Assembly: GCF_002287375.1 (NCBI RefSeq)
Contig: NZ_NPOA01000001.1
Coordinates: 496,001-560,000 of the forward strand
DNA from: Virgibacillus profundi
Lineage (GTDB): Bacteria > Bacillota > Bacilli > Bacillales > Amphibacillaceae
Length of the DNA stretch: 64,000 nucleotides
Reading direction: 5' to 3'
Part shown: positions 34,144 to 43,484 of the stretch, piece by piece
How positions within the stretch are numbered: position 1 is the first letter of the stretch
Layout: the number at the start of each line of letters is the position of its first letter
Program-made: the position numbers and the translations under genes
Notes under the pieces: generated by a model
Seen by the model: only the letters and a program-made list of their open reading frames with translations
Told to the model about the DNA's origin: nothing
Databases searched by the model: none

Positions 34144-35432
34144 AAGTGAAAATAGCTGTATTCGCCAGATTTGAAATGATGGAACGTATAAAAGCATACA
34201 CTAATGATGAAGATGATTTTGAAATAGTTCCCTTTACCTATTCAAATGCTATAGAGACTGTTGAATTAATTGAAAAGGCAATTATGTGCGATATTTATTT
34301 ATTCACTGAGATACTGCCTTTTTTATATGTAAAGAAAAAGATCGATAAAAAGCGATTACCGGCTGTAAAAGTAGCTGTTGATGAATATATGATTATGTCC
34401 TCTTTTTACAGGCTTAAGTATGAACATAACCAACCATTGGATCGATTCTCCATCGATGTATTAAACCAGATTCATGTCGATGAAGTACTAACTGAATTAA
34501 ATAAATTGGATAAAGATATTTATACATACAGCATATCGGAAAACGGATTAGTTGACCTTGATAAAATTGTCTCCTTCCATCAAAATTTATGGAAAGAAGG
34601 CAAAATTGACTTTGTCCTCACATCATCTAATGAAATAGAGCAACAGTTGAAAGGATTAGGTATTACCGCAAGGACGATGCATGTACCGAAAATTAATCTC
34701 AGGCGGGCTATGACAGAAGCGAAGACAATGACAAAGCTGAACCAGAGCAAGAGTGCACAAATCGTTATCGGGAAAATTCGAATCAAAAATTTAATGGCTA
34801 TAAAACTGGAAAAAGGTGAGAATGCAACACAGGAGTTAATAGAAAAGCTGCATGATATCTTATTAAAATTCAGCCAAAAAACAGCTGCATCCACATTTCC
34901 AATTAATAATGATGAATTTATTTTACTTGGTACAAAAGGAGTCCTTGATCACATAACAAATCATTACCGCGATTTTCCACTGCTGAAGGAAATGGAAAGA
35001 ACACTGCATACACCTGTAGATATCGGCTTGGGGCTTGGGTTGACAGCTAAACAGGCGGAAAATAATGCAAAAATGGCATTAGAGGCTTGTGAGCAATCAG
35101 ATAATAGTAGTTGTTATATTGTTAATGAAAGGCAGGATACAATTGGGCCACTCGGGATCAGAAAACAATTTGATACATCACGCCTATACCAATCCCTGAT
35201 TCATAAAGCGCGCCTTAATAATGAACTATCCTATAATTTCATTGATTTTATTACAATTCGTAACAATGAACCATTTTCGTCAAACGATATAGCGACCTAT
35301 TACCGGGTAACCAAGCGCAGCGCAGAACGTACCGTTAATAAGCTTTTGCTTGGTGAAGTAATTAAAGTAGTCGGTGAAGAAAAGCCCTATGTAAAAGGAC
35401 GTCCAAGAAAGCTGTTTTCCTTAAATCAATAA
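34140..35432 (+). CDS. Transcriptional regulator: PrpR-like sensor, degenerate GGDEF/cyclase-like domain, winged helix
   Basis: A 430-aa soluble protein. Residues 1-190 look like a PrpR_N-type ligand domain: KIDFVLTSSNEIEQQLKGLGI, then VPKINLRRAMTEAK. Residues about 205-335 look like a nucleotide-cyclase/GGDEF fold: INNDEFILLG at 255-264 occupies the GGDEF position, and DIGLGLGLTAKQAENNAKMAL (294-314) resembles the matching segment of archaeal GTP cyclohydrolase III and GGDEF proteins. Residues about 365-430 form a winged helix with a basic end (VKGRPRKLF). So a signal-binding, nucleotide-binding-like and DNA-binding protein is likely. Its start overlaps the serine hydrolase gene by 4 bp. Target genes are unknown. 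I do not know a characterised homologue. Confidence 0.75.
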   Translation: MKVKIAVFARFEMMERIKAYTNDEDDFEIVPFTYSNAIETVELIEKAIMCDIYLFTEILPFLYVKKKIDKKRLPAVKVAVDEYMIMSSFYRLKYEHNQPLDRFSIDVLNQIHVDEVLTELNKLDKDIYTYSISENGLVDLDKIVSFHQNLWKEGKIDFVLTSSNEIEQQLKGLGITARTMHVPKINLRRAMTEAKTMTKLNQSKSAQIVIGKIRIKNLMAIKLEKGENATQELIEKLHDILLKFSQKTAASTFPINNDEFILLGTKGVLDHITNHYRDFPLLKEMERTLHTPVDIGLGLGLTAKQAENNAKMALEACEQSDNSSCYIVNERQDTIGPLGIRKQFDTSRLYQSLIHKARLNNELSYNFIDFITIRNNEPFSSNDIATYYRVTKRSAERTVNKLLLGEVIKVVGEEKPYVKGRPRKLFSLNQ

Positions 35433-35481
35433 TCCGGGATTGTTGGCAGCACGCTCGGACTGATGTTTCTCCGCTTGGGCT

Positions 35482-35515
35482 GATGAAGCCAGACGTGTAA
35501 GCCGTCTGACTTCAT
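35482..35515. terminator. Hairpin between convergent genes
   Basis: GATGAAGCCAGACG (35482-35495) pairs with CGTCTGACTTCATC (35502-35515), with one mismatch. There is no T-run on either side. It separates the regulator from the convergent 107-aa gene. Confidence 0.5.
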
Positions 35516-35527
35516 CCATCCATCCAT

Positions 35528-35851
35528 TTATTCATTGCTTCCATATCCTTTGCTGTCAGCTAAAATTTGAATTGCTTCCTCATAATCTTTTTCATCAACT
35601 TGACCTTCGAGTAGATGTGTAGCCGGGTTATCATCTTTATTCGCCAGGTCATCACCTAGACCAACAACTCCCCCAGCACTGGTTCCCGTATTTGTTGATC
35701 CGATTGGCATAAGTGGTACGTAGGTTACGTTATGATCCGTTTCCGGTATTTCATCAACAAATAAGTTTGATACTTGTAGTCGCTGCAGGTTAGCCTTTGC
35801 AGACTCAGCATCATTTTCCGATTTAAAATAAGCAAGAATGTTTTTCGTCAT
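35528..35851 (-). CDS. Small conserved-looking acidic protein, glycine-rich centre (107 aa)
   Basis: ILAYFKSENDAESAKANLQRLQ followed by VDEIPE suggests a small alpha/beta domain resembling the N-terminus of stress proteins that bind their own hydrophobic Gly-rich segment. The centre is GSTNTGTSAGGVVGLGDD and the tail is acidic. I cannot assign a family. The ATG at 35851 has AAAGGTG ten bases before it. The gene is followed on the same strand, upstream, by a 49-aa membrane peptide gene about 66 bp away. Confidence 0.65.
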   Translation of the reverse strand: MTKNILAYFKSENDAESAKANLQRLQVSNLFVDEIPETDHNVTYVPLMPIGSTNTGTSAGGVVGLGDDLANKDDNPATHLLEGQVDEKDYEEAIQILADSKGYGSNE

Positions 35852-35916
35852 TAAAAACAGCACCTTTCCCTATACTATTTATTCTTTTTCACGATTAAAA
35901 TTATGTTTAGCTGCAG

Positions 35917-36066
35917 TTAGCTTTTATTGTTAAATAAGTAATTTAGAACCTCATTGAAAATCGCTACATCGTCAGTGAATAGAAAAACAGGCAATAGCAT
36001 GATAGCAAAAACAACCATTACATTTGCAACAATAAATTTTGCAAACCCTCTAAAAATAGCCTTCAT
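35917..36066 (-). CDS. Small membrane protein (49 aa)
   Basis: ATG at 36066 preceded by GGAGGAGAGGGTTCG, a very strong ribosome site; 49 codons ending TAA. Sequence MKAIFRGFAKFIVANVMVVF then AIMLLPVFLF: a basic, amphipathic start and one hydrophobic helix, with a polar tail ending NNKS. No family recognised. It may share a transcript with the 107-aa gene downstream. Confidence 0.6.
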   Translation of the reverse strand: MKAIFRGFAKFIVANVMVVFAIMLLPVFLFTDDVAIFNEVLNYLFNNKS

Positions 36067-36279
36067 CGAACCCTCTCCTCCACTATGGGGTAGTTTATAT
36101 TAATTTTCCCTATTATTAAAAAATATAAACCCTTACTTTATTAGAATATCCTATGCAGGAAAAACGTTTTTTTACCTTCTTTTTTTATATTCGTTTTCGC
36201 ACTACTTTACAATTACCAATTATCTTTACTAAAAAAAAGACTGAGACCTGACGCTGAGTACTTGCATTGTTAAGCACTC

Positions 36280-36313
36280 AAAAACCCCAAAAGATGAGTC
36301 TTTTGGGGTTTTT
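36280..36313 (-). terminator. Intrinsic terminator of the SNF2 helicase gene
   Basis: AAAACCCCAAAAGA (36281-36294) pairs with TCTTTTGGGGTTTT (36299-36312), with A/T runs on both sides. It lies 118 bp past the helicase stop. Confidence 0.8.
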
Positions 36314-36430
36314 AGTATCTATGGTTTCTATATTTTATTCTTCCGTTACCTCAAAGGACATACGGATTGCCGGCATACTTAGGTCTAGATGATCCGAGCT
36401 ATACGTTAATTGGGGAATTAACGTTATTCC

Positions 36431-39400
36431 TTATAAGCTAAGCAGTTCTCTAACATCCTCTTCACTTAAAGAAGAAAGCATTGTTTCACCTGGCTGAATT
36501 ACCTGGTCAATCAGTTCACGTTTCTTCTGTTGCAAATCGTATATTTTTTCTTCAATTGTTCCTTCGGTAATTAAACGAATTACCTGAACAACTTTCTTTT
36601 GACCAAAGCGATGGGCACGTCCCGCTGCCTGGTCCTCAACTGCTGGATTCCACCATAGATCGTACAGGATAACGGTGTCTGCACCCGTCAGATTCAATCC
36701 GGTTCCACCTGCTTTTAAAGAAATCAAAAAGACATCATTTTCCCCATTATTAAAGCGTTCACTCATTTCAACACGCTCACGAGATGGTGTTTGTCCATGT
36801 AAATAAAAGTAATCAATACCTTCCTGCTTGAGCTTTTCAATAATGATTTCATGCATGCTGGTAAACTGGGAGAAAATCAGCATCCGTTTACCATTTACAA
36901 TCGCATTTCGGATGGTGTCCATCAATTGTTCCAATTTGCCGGATTGTCCCTGATAATTTTCAATGAACAGGGATGGGTGGCAGCAAATCTGGCGTAATCT
37001 TGTTAATCCAGCCAGTATTTTCATACGGTTTTGGTTAAAACCACTTTCTTTCATGGATTGTGCTGCTTCCTGCTGCAGCTGACGATGATAGCCAACATAC
37101 AAATCCTTTTGATCCTTTGTTAACTCAGAAACACTTACAGATTCAATTTTATCCGGAAGCTCTTTTAGTACATCTTTCTTCAATCGTCGTAAAATAAATG
37201 GTCTTGTGATCATCGAAATTCTTTCATTGGATAATTGCTTGAAATTACGTTGACTTGGCATGAGCCCTGGGAGAACCACTTGAAAAATTGCCCATAATTC
37301 ATCAATTGAATTCTCAATTGGTGTACCACTTAATGCAAAACGGCGACTTGCTTTTATTTCACGGATTGCACGGGATGTTTTTGTTGCATAATTCTTAATA
37401 AATTGTGCTTCATCCAGTATTAGTGTTTGGAAATTTAACTCACGATATAGTTCAATATCCTGTCGTAACGTTGAATAGGAAGTAATCCAAACATCCATAT
37501 CTCCCATCTCAGCAATCTTTTGCTGACGTTCAGATGGTGTACCCGTAAGAATTGCAACATTCAAATCCGGCACAAACTTTTCAAATTCATTTTTCCAATT
37601 GTAAACGACAGAGGATGGTGCCACAATCAAATGCGGATTGTCACTTGGTTCTGAAGCAATGTAAGCAATGCTCTGCAATGTTTTACCAAGCCCCATATCG
37701 TCAGCAAGAATTCCTCCAAGGTGATAACGGCTTAATGATTTAAACCATTGAAAGCCTGTATACTGGTAATTTCGTAATGATGCATTCAAGTTCTCCGGTA
37801 ATTCATAAATTTGTTCCTCCGGTGACTTCAACTGATGCAATAATTTGCGGAAAGTTGGATCATAATTCTTGTTGGTATCCATCATTTCATCAATTTGTGT
37901 TCCACGAAAAACAGGCATATGAATATTTCCATCCTGCACATCATTTTTATTAATCTCAAAATCATTGAAAAACTGCTTCATGGAGGAAAACTCTTCTCCT
38001 TCCAATGAAAGCAATGCACCACTTTGCAAGCGATAGTAACGCTTTTTTTCAATGACGGCATTAATAATCTGATTAATTTCCGAATCTTCCACCCCGTCGA
38101 TATCAAATCCAATTTCCAATAAATTAGTTGATGATTCCAGTCTTACACTTGTGTTTGGCGATGGGGCATTTTCCACTATCATTCCACGAATATCCGATGT
38201 TAGAAATAATTCCATATGTTCGTCAAGCAATGGTAAAACCGTATAGAGGAATTCATACATTTCCTCTTCATCTGCTTCAATATATAATTCTTTTCCATTG
38301 TAATGAAAATTCGCATGCTCAATTAAATGCATAATCAATTGTTCTTTTTCCACATCGCGAATAATAATGACATCATTTTCTTCACGACCGCTAAATGGAT
38401 CGATCAATTGCGTGCCATAATGATATTCCAGTTTCCCAACAATCCAGTCTGCATTCACTTCCAAATAGAATTTTGCTCGTAAAGGAACCTGAATTATTTC
38501 TGCTGCAACCTTTTCCGATATCTCCACATCGCCGACTTTTTTTAGTGAAGGAAGCACCTCGGATAAAAAGCTATCTGCCTGGCTTTTTGTAATAGGAAGC
38601 TGCAAATCATTCATTCCAAATGTGCTGATTTCTTCAAGAACCGGAATTTGATCTTTCGCAGGAAAATAAAATATTCCTTGGTAAAACAGCATTTCATATG
38701 GCTTAAAGTACGTAGCATCAGCTATTTCGTCCATTTTCAACATAAGATCATCACGTTCATTTTTTGTTAAGGAAAAGTTAAATGGCAATGTATCCTTTTC
38801 AATCGTTATATGGTTATAGTTTTTTCTACGGGTTTCCACTGTTAAATCCCGTTCCGTTATTTTCTCAAGAAGTTCCTGAATAACTAAGGAAGGTATTGTA
38901 ACAGATCGTTTATCATTTGCGTTTCCCTGGTAGTGGAAAACCATATAATCATTATATATTTGCTCATTTTTCAATACTGCATAAAGCATTTCAAAAATAG
39001 CAAGATCCTGTTGTAAAAAGTAGTGTGTTTCCGGATTATAGGTGAACGTTTTCGTAAAATAATGTTCATTCCCCTGCAATACATTACTGATAAATTCATT
39101 AACATCTTTCACAACAAAGCATCTTTTCACACCAGTTTTTAATTCAATTACTATATTTTTATCATAGGTCCATTTGCAGTAATATTCGACATGCATTGGC
39201 ATTTTATCCGGCAGAATTTCAATTGCGTTATTTTGCTGCTGAATCGAACTCAATGCACTAATAAAACGGTTTGTCAGTTGATAATCGTAGTTGGCCGTAG
39301 GAAGAGGCTTATTTGATTCTTTATTTACGACAGCAACAAGTGTTGCCGCAATATGCTTACACGAACCAAATGTATCAAAAGCCGGACAATCACAGAACGT

Positions 39401-39601
39401 ATCAATTGAACCCTTGTCAAAATCCTTCATATTAATTTCAACAAAATAATCCTCCGTTCCATGAACCGTTGCAGTCCAAACCCGGTAGTTTATATCATAT
39501 AAAAGATCACTTACTTTATTACGTTTATAGTAATCCAACCCTCGTTTATAAATTATAGACGGAAATAGTTTTTGGATATTAATATCGCCAATACTCTTCA
39601 A
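36431..39601 (-). CDS. SNF2-family helicase-like ATPase with SWIM zinc finger (YwqA-like)
   Basis: A 1056-aa protein. The N-terminal SWIM zinc finger is C70-x-C72...C81-x-H83 (FCDCPAF, GSCKHIA). A long middle region follows, then a C-terminal SNF2 motor. Motor motifs are GGILADDMGLGKTLQS with Walker A lysine K640, LILDEAQ, ALSGTPIENS, LIFSQFTSMHEII, SLKAGGTGLNLTGADTV and GRAHRFGQKK. Such proteins are DNA translocases that remodel protein-DNA complexes; the bacterial SWIM class has no firm role. B. subtilis YwqA is the relative I recognise. The gene is monocistronic. No DNA methylase or defence partner is nearby, so it is not obviously part of a DISARM- or DND-like system. Confidence 0.92.
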   Translation of the reverse strand: MKSIGDINIQKLFPSIIYKRGLDYYKRNKVSDLLYDINYRVWTATVHGTEDYFVEINMKDFDKGSIDTFCDCPAFDTFGSCKHIAATLVAVVNKESNKPLPTANYDYQLTNRFISALSSIQQQNNAIEILPDKMPMHVEYYCKWTYDKNIVIELKTGVKRCFVVKDVNEFISNVLQGNEHYFTKTFTYNPETHYFLQQDLAIFEMLYAVLKNEQIYNDYMVFHYQGNANDKRSVTIPSLVIQELLEKITERDLTVETRRKNYNHITIEKDTLPFNFSLTKNERDDLMLKMDEIADATYFKPYEMLFYQGIFYFPAKDQIPVLEEISTFGMNDLQLPITKSQADSFLSEVLPSLKKVGDVEISEKVAAEIIQVPLRAKFYLEVNADWIVGKLEYHYGTQLIDPFSGREENDVIIIRDVEKEQLIMHLIEHANFHYNGKELYIEADEEEMYEFLYTVLPLLDEHMELFLTSDIRGMIVENAPSPNTSVRLESSTNLLEIGFDIDGVEDSEINQIINAVIEKKRYYRLQSGALLSLEGEEFSSMKQFFNDFEINKNDVQDGNIHMPVFRGTQIDEMMDTNKNYDPTFRKLLHQLKSPEEQIYELPENLNASLRNYQYTGFQWFKSLSRYHLGGILADDMGLGKTLQSIAYIASEPSDNPHLIVAPSSVVYNWKNEFEKFVPDLNVAILTGTPSERQQKIAEMGDMDVWITSYSTLRQDIELYRELNFQTLILDEAQFIKNYATKTSRAIREIKASRRFALSGTPIENSIDELWAIFQVVLPGLMPSQRNFKQLSNERISMITRPFILRRLKKDVLKELPDKIESVSVSELTKDQKDLYVGYHRQLQQEAAQSMKESGFNQNRMKILAGLTRLRQICCHPSLFIENYQGQSGKLEQLMDTIRNAIVNGKRMLIFSQFTSMHEIIIEKLKQEGIDYFYLHGQTPSRERVEMSERFNNGENDVFLISLKAGGTGLNLTGADTVILYDLWWNPAVEDQAAGRAHRFGQKKVVQVIRLITEGTIEEKIYDLQQKKRELIDQVIQPGETMLSSLSEEDVRELLSL

Positions 39602-39828
39602 GATATCAGTTACCTACCTTCTTAAATCTCATTACATCTATTGTAAACGAGAAAGACTAGATTTTAAACTATTGAATCTTATACTAGGATGGGAAAACTA
39701 GCAAAATATTATACATTTTTGATTATGGGATGAGGTTACCAGTGCTCGGGCTGATGTAAAAGGCTACGGCTATAGCGCCATCCTTTTTAACAGCTCATCT
39801 TATAACTTTCGATATATCCTCATACCAA

Positions 39829-39987
39829 TCACCCATTCGGACCGGATATCTCGATATTATCATCAGATATGGATAGCTCATTATTAATCACCCAGTAAAA
39901 TAGCAGGGTTCCAATCGAAACAACTATAATAACTGCAATAAAAATAAATTTTATAGCATTCATATTTCCAAACATTCTATAAATCAT
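39829..39987 (-). CDS. Small membrane protein (52 aa)
   Basis: ATG at 39987 with GAGGGTGG eight bases before it; 52 codons ending TGA. The protein has a polar start (MIYRMFGNMNAIK), one hydrophobic helix (FIFIAVIIVVSIGTLLFYWV) and an acidic tail (NNELSISDDNIEIS). No family recognised. It is divergent from bceAB and lies between it and the helicase. The remaining part of this 540-bp gap is AT-rich with no further gene seen. Confidence 0.6.
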   Translation of the reverse strand: MIYRMFGNMNAIKFIFIAVIIVVSIGTLLFYWVINNELSISDDNIEISGPNG

Positions 39988-40144
39988 GAATCAAACCACC
40001 CTCGCCCTTCTTTGTTTACGAATCTCATCTATATTTAGTTTCATATCTTACAAAACTGTAAGGCTGCTGAAAGGAAAATACATACCACAATCAAGTCAAT
40101 CCATATAAACTTACAGTAGATTAAAAAGTATGGAGGTAAAAAAT

Positions 40145-40897
40145 ATGAATCAGCATGTATTACATGTGAAGAACTTAAACAAAGTATATGGAAAGAAAAG
40201 TGAAAATCAGTACCATGCATTAAATAATGTTTCATTTGATATGGCGCGAGGTGAGTTTGTTGGAATAATGGGTTCCTCGGGTGCAGGTAAAACAACATTA
40301 TTAAATGTTATTTCAACATTGGATAGCGCAACCTCGGGAACGATCGAAATTGCCGGAACGAATATTACTGCAATGAAACAAGGTCAACTGGCTGATTTCC
40401 GTTCCGAGCAGCTTGGCTTTATTTTTCAGGACTTTAATCTGCTGGAAAATTTAACAGTCTATGAAAATATCGCACTCCCTTTATCACTCCAAGGAGTTTC
40501 TTCAAAAAAAATTAAACCAAGTGTACACAAAGTTGCTGGAAAACTTGGAATTGAAGCTATTCTGGAAAAATACCCTGTGACAATTTCAGGTGGTCAAAAG
40601 CAGCGTGCAGCAGCAGCCCGTGCTCTGGTTCATGAGCCTGCAATGATTTTAGCAGATGAACCAACTGGTGCGCTGGATTCTAAAAATGCTAAAAGCTTAA
40701 TGGAAACATTGGTGCATTTAAATGAAAATCTTGATACATCGATTATGCTTGTGACACATGATCCGCTTAGTGCGAGCTACTGTCAGCGTATCCTGTTTAT
40801 TCAAGACGGAAAGCTGTTCAAAGAGATTCACCGAAAAAACTCACGTACTGCATTTCATCAGGAAATCCTTGATGTTCTTGCTGAATTTGCTGAGTAG
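40145..40897 (+). CDS. ABC transporter ATP-binding protein, BceA/YxdL/VraD type
   Basis: A 250-aa ATPase of the MacB/BceA class: Walker A MGSSGAGKTT, Q-loop FIFQDFNLLENLTVYENIALP, signature ISGGQKQRAAAARAL, Walker B ILADEPTGALDSKN. BceAB transporters remove peptide antibiotics such as bacitracin or lantibiotics from lipid II cycle intermediates. The ATG at 40145 has GGAGG eight bases before it; a start 5 codons earlier is less likely. The permease gene follows 15 bp later. The usual adjacent BceRS-type two-component genes are missing. Confidence 0.92.
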   Translation: MNQHVLHVKNLNKVYGKKSENQYHALNNVSFDMARGEFVGIMGSSGAGKTTLLNVISTLDSATSGTIEIAGTNITAMKQGQLADFRSEQLGFIFQDFNLLENLTVYENIALPLSLQGVSSKKIKPSVHKVAGKLGIEAILEKYPVTISGGQKQRAAAARALVHEPAMILADEPTGALDSKNAKSLMETLVHLNENLDTSIMLVTHDPLSASYCQRILFIQDGKLFKEIHRKNSRTAFHQEILDVLAEFAE

Positions 40898-40912
40898 AAA
40901 GGAAGGCAGCAC

Positions 40913-42769
40913 ATGTTATTAAAATTATCATTTTCCAGTATGAGGAAATCATTCAAAGATTACTTAGTTCTTTTATTTGGACTCACGATTTCTATTGCTA
41001 TTTTTTATATGTTCCAGACATTGGCACAAAACAAAGCCTTTATTGAGTCCAACGCTATGATAAGCCAAATAGTGTTTATTTTCCATGTTGGGTCATTTAT
41101 CTTGGGCGCCATCACTGTCTTCTATATTTTTTATGCCACTTCTTTTATGCTGACATTACGGCAAAAAGAAATGGGTATGTATATGACACTTGGGGCCAAG
41201 AAGGGCAAAATCACCCAGCTCATGTTTTTTGAAACCTTTTTCATCGGAATTATTTCATTAGTTATCGGTATTGTAATTGGTATTGGCCTTGCCATGGGTG
41301 TTGCAGAACTTTTCATGTGGCAATTGAATTTTAGTGGAGAAGGGTTCGAGGCGTTTTATATTTCTTCACTGACTACTACCGTTATTTTTTATATCGCATT
41401 ATTTGTTCTCACTTCCATTGTTAATGCATGGCAGATTGGCAGGAAAAGTGTCTTAAACCTGCTACGTGCCGATCAGAAGCAGGATCAAATAAAAACAAAC
41501 GGACTAAAAACATTTTTCGGTGTATTCTTTGCCCTTATCTTAATCGGTGTAGGTTACTATGCAATGATGAACATGGCAGAGTTCAAACAATTTGGAGTAA
41601 TTTTAGCAACAGTTACGATTATTCCCGGAACCTATTTAATATTTATTTCGCTGCTTCCCTATTTCATAAAAAAACTGAAGCAGAACCGATCATTAAATGA
41701 AAAAGGGATCAATTCGTTTACATTGGGACAGCTGCGCTTTAGAATGTTAAATTTAACAAAAGTACTTGGAACAGTTGCCATGCTCATCGCCCTTGGACTT
41801 GGTGCAATGACAGCAGGTATTTCTTTTTACCATAACATCGAAATACAATCATCTATGTTCCATGCAAACGATGTTGTCGTACACCAGCCTGATAATGAAG
41901 ACAAGGAAATACTTGAGGCAATCGATTTCACAGAAGAAAATGTTTATCACTACAAAGCAGACGGCAAGTCGGTTTACTTTCTAAAAGAGGATTTACTAAA
42001 CAATCCTCCAGGAATAAAAAAATTCACAGACCAATTTGAACTGCCAAAAACAGTAAGGGTAGATAAGGCATTGCCTGATGAAAAATACTCCTTATATGAA
42101 AGCGAAAACGCCAGTGGACTGCCTGAGGACTGGCAACAAGCACTCTCTACCGAATTAAATGCCAGTTATCAAATGTTTGGCGATAAGGATATATTTATTT
42201 ATTCCACTACAGCATATGATAAAATACCAACAGACGAGCTTCAGGTTACTTTAGGCAAGGTAGATGATTTCACAAATTATTTACCACACCTGGAAAAACT
42301 CAATGAAGGGCAACTTCAGCTTGCCGAATCATATCGTGGAGAAAATGTAGAAGTAGTCGGAGGAAAGTACAGCAATTATATTGCTTTTCAGGCAATAGCT
42401 AGCGGAACAATCTTTATGGGATTATTTTTAGGAATAGCCTTCCTTATGATGATGGCGAGTGTATTAATGTTTAAATTATTATCAAGTGCGGGTTCTGATG
42501 TCAGCAGGTACAACATGCTGCGCAAAATCGGTGTTCGGAAAGGTTTACTCGTAAAATCTATTTACAGGGAACTGTTTCTGCTCTTCCTTTTCCCAGCCCT
42601 AGTCGGATTGGTTCATGTACTTGTTGGGATGCAGATGTTTTCATTCATTATAATCGAACCGTATGCGAAAATATGGATTCCTATAAGCATATTCCTGTTA
42701 ATCTATGGAATTTATTATTGGATTACCGTTCAAATGTATAAACGGATTGTATTACCAAAAGAAATCTAA
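40913..42769 (+). CDS. FtsX-like ABC permease, BceB type
   Basis: A 618-aa permease with about ten transmembrane helices and one large extracytoplasmic domain of about 190 residues (about 305-495) between helices seven and eight, the BceB hallmark; this loop recognises the peptide. LTLRQKEMGMYMTLGAKKGKI is the FtsX cytoplasmic signature in the first half and SRYNMLRKIGVRKGLL its counterpart in the second half. It pairs with the upstream ATPase. A terminator follows directly. BceB proteins usually also sense for a histidine kinase; none is encoded nearby. Confidence 0.92.
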   Translation: MLLKLSFSSMRKSFKDYLVLLFGLTISIAIFYMFQTLAQNKAFIESNAMISQIVFIFHVGSFILGAITVFYIFYATSFMLTLRQKEMGMYMTLGAKKGKITQLMFFETFFIGIISLVIGIVIGIGLAMGVAELFMWQLNFSGEGFEAFYISSLTTTVIFYIALFVLTSIVNAWQIGRKSVLNLLRADQKQDQIKTNGLKTFFGVFFALILIGVGYYAMMNMAEFKQFGVILATVTIIPGTYLIFISLLPYFIKKLKQNRSLNEKGINSFTLGQLRFRMLNLTKVLGTVAMLIALGLGAMTAGISFYHNIEIQSSMFHANDVVVHQPDNEDKEILEAIDFTEENVYHYKADGKSVYFLKEDLLNNPPGIKKFTDQFELPKTVRVDKALPDEKYSLYESENASGLPEDWQQALSTELNASYQMFGDKDIFIYSTTAYDKIPTDELQVTLGKVDDFTNYLPHLEKLNEGQLQLAESYRGENVEVVGGKYSNYIAFQAIASGTIFMGLFLGIAFLMMMASVLMFKLLSSAGSDVSRYNMLRKIGVRKGLLVKSIYRELFLLFLFPALVGLVHVLVGMQMFSFIIIEPYAKIWIPISIFLLIYGIYYWITVQMYKRIVLPKEI

Positions 42770-42775
42770 TAAAAC

Positions 42776-42807
42776 AAACAAGCAGCCACAAAGGTTGCTT
42801 GTTTTTT
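42776..42807 (+). terminator. Intrinsic terminator of bceAB
   Basis: AAACAAGCAGCC (42776-42787) pairs with GGTTGCTTGTTT (42793-42804), one mismatch, then TTT. Confidence 0.85.
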
Positions 42808-42825
42808 ATATACAAAATGATAAAT

Positions 42826-43458
42826 TTAAAGCACTTCAGGTATCGCAATAATAAATTGATAAGCAAAATATCCGGAGAAACCAATTAATATTACTCCTGC
42901 AATGATGGAAAACCTTTTGATCATTGAAAGACTCATTACTTTTCTGGTTGTAGCCACAATTGTTAGTAACCCTATGTCATGCAATAAAATTCCAGTTAAA
43001 ATACCTGCTGCAATAATTAAAAAATGGGCTGGTTCAGCTGCGTTATATGAACTTGTAAGTACTGCTCCAAATACACTTAACCAAAAAACAATATTACCTG
43101 GAGATAGCGCAACAAGGAACCCGTTACGATAAGTAGACCTTAATGATTTGACAGGTTTCTCACCTGCTAATGTTATGTCACGATCTGCATTTTTAATTGA
43201 ATCATAGCCGATTAGAAACAAAAATATTGCACCAACTAACCACATTGGTATTTGAATGAAGGATAGTTGCAGAATGGAAGCAAGTCCAAAATAAAGAGCT
43301 GTGATTAAAACAAAGTCTATAGTCATCCCGCCTAATCCAACAACCCAACCATGCATGAATCCATTCTTAAGACCCTGTTTTATCATTTCTACTGTAATTG
43401 TTCCCACTGGCATTGCAATAGCAAGCCCCGCTATAACATATGTAAAAAACAATGCCAT
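42826..43458 (-). CDS. LysE/RhtB family amino acid exporter
   Basis: A 210-aa, six-helix protein with the LysE-family start (YVIAGLAIAMPVGTITVEMIKQGLKNGFMHGWVVGLGG) and ALSPGNIVFWLSVFG in the middle, matching the conserved NP/SPGN region. It exports amino acids or related compounds. It lies 26 bp downstream of the MFS gene on the same strand and is probably in one transcript with it. The substrate is unknown. Confidence 0.9.
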   Translation of the reverse strand: MALFFTYVIAGLAIAMPVGTITVEMIKQGLKNGFMHGWVVGLGGMTIDFVLITALYFGLASILQLSFIQIPMWLVGAIFLFLIGYDSIKNADRDITLAGEKPVKSLRSTYRNGFLVALSPGNIVFWLSVFGAVLTSSYNAAEPAHFLIIAAGILTGILLHDIGLLTIVATTRKVMSLSMIKRFSIIAGVILIGFSGYFAYQFIIAIPEVL

Positions 43459-43484
43459 TTAACCACATACTTTCATAAATAATA

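Noticed and set aside
36431-39601. SNF2/SWIM helicase as part of a phage defence island
   Set aside because: No methylase, nuclease or other defence gene is nearby; neighbours are ordinary household genes.
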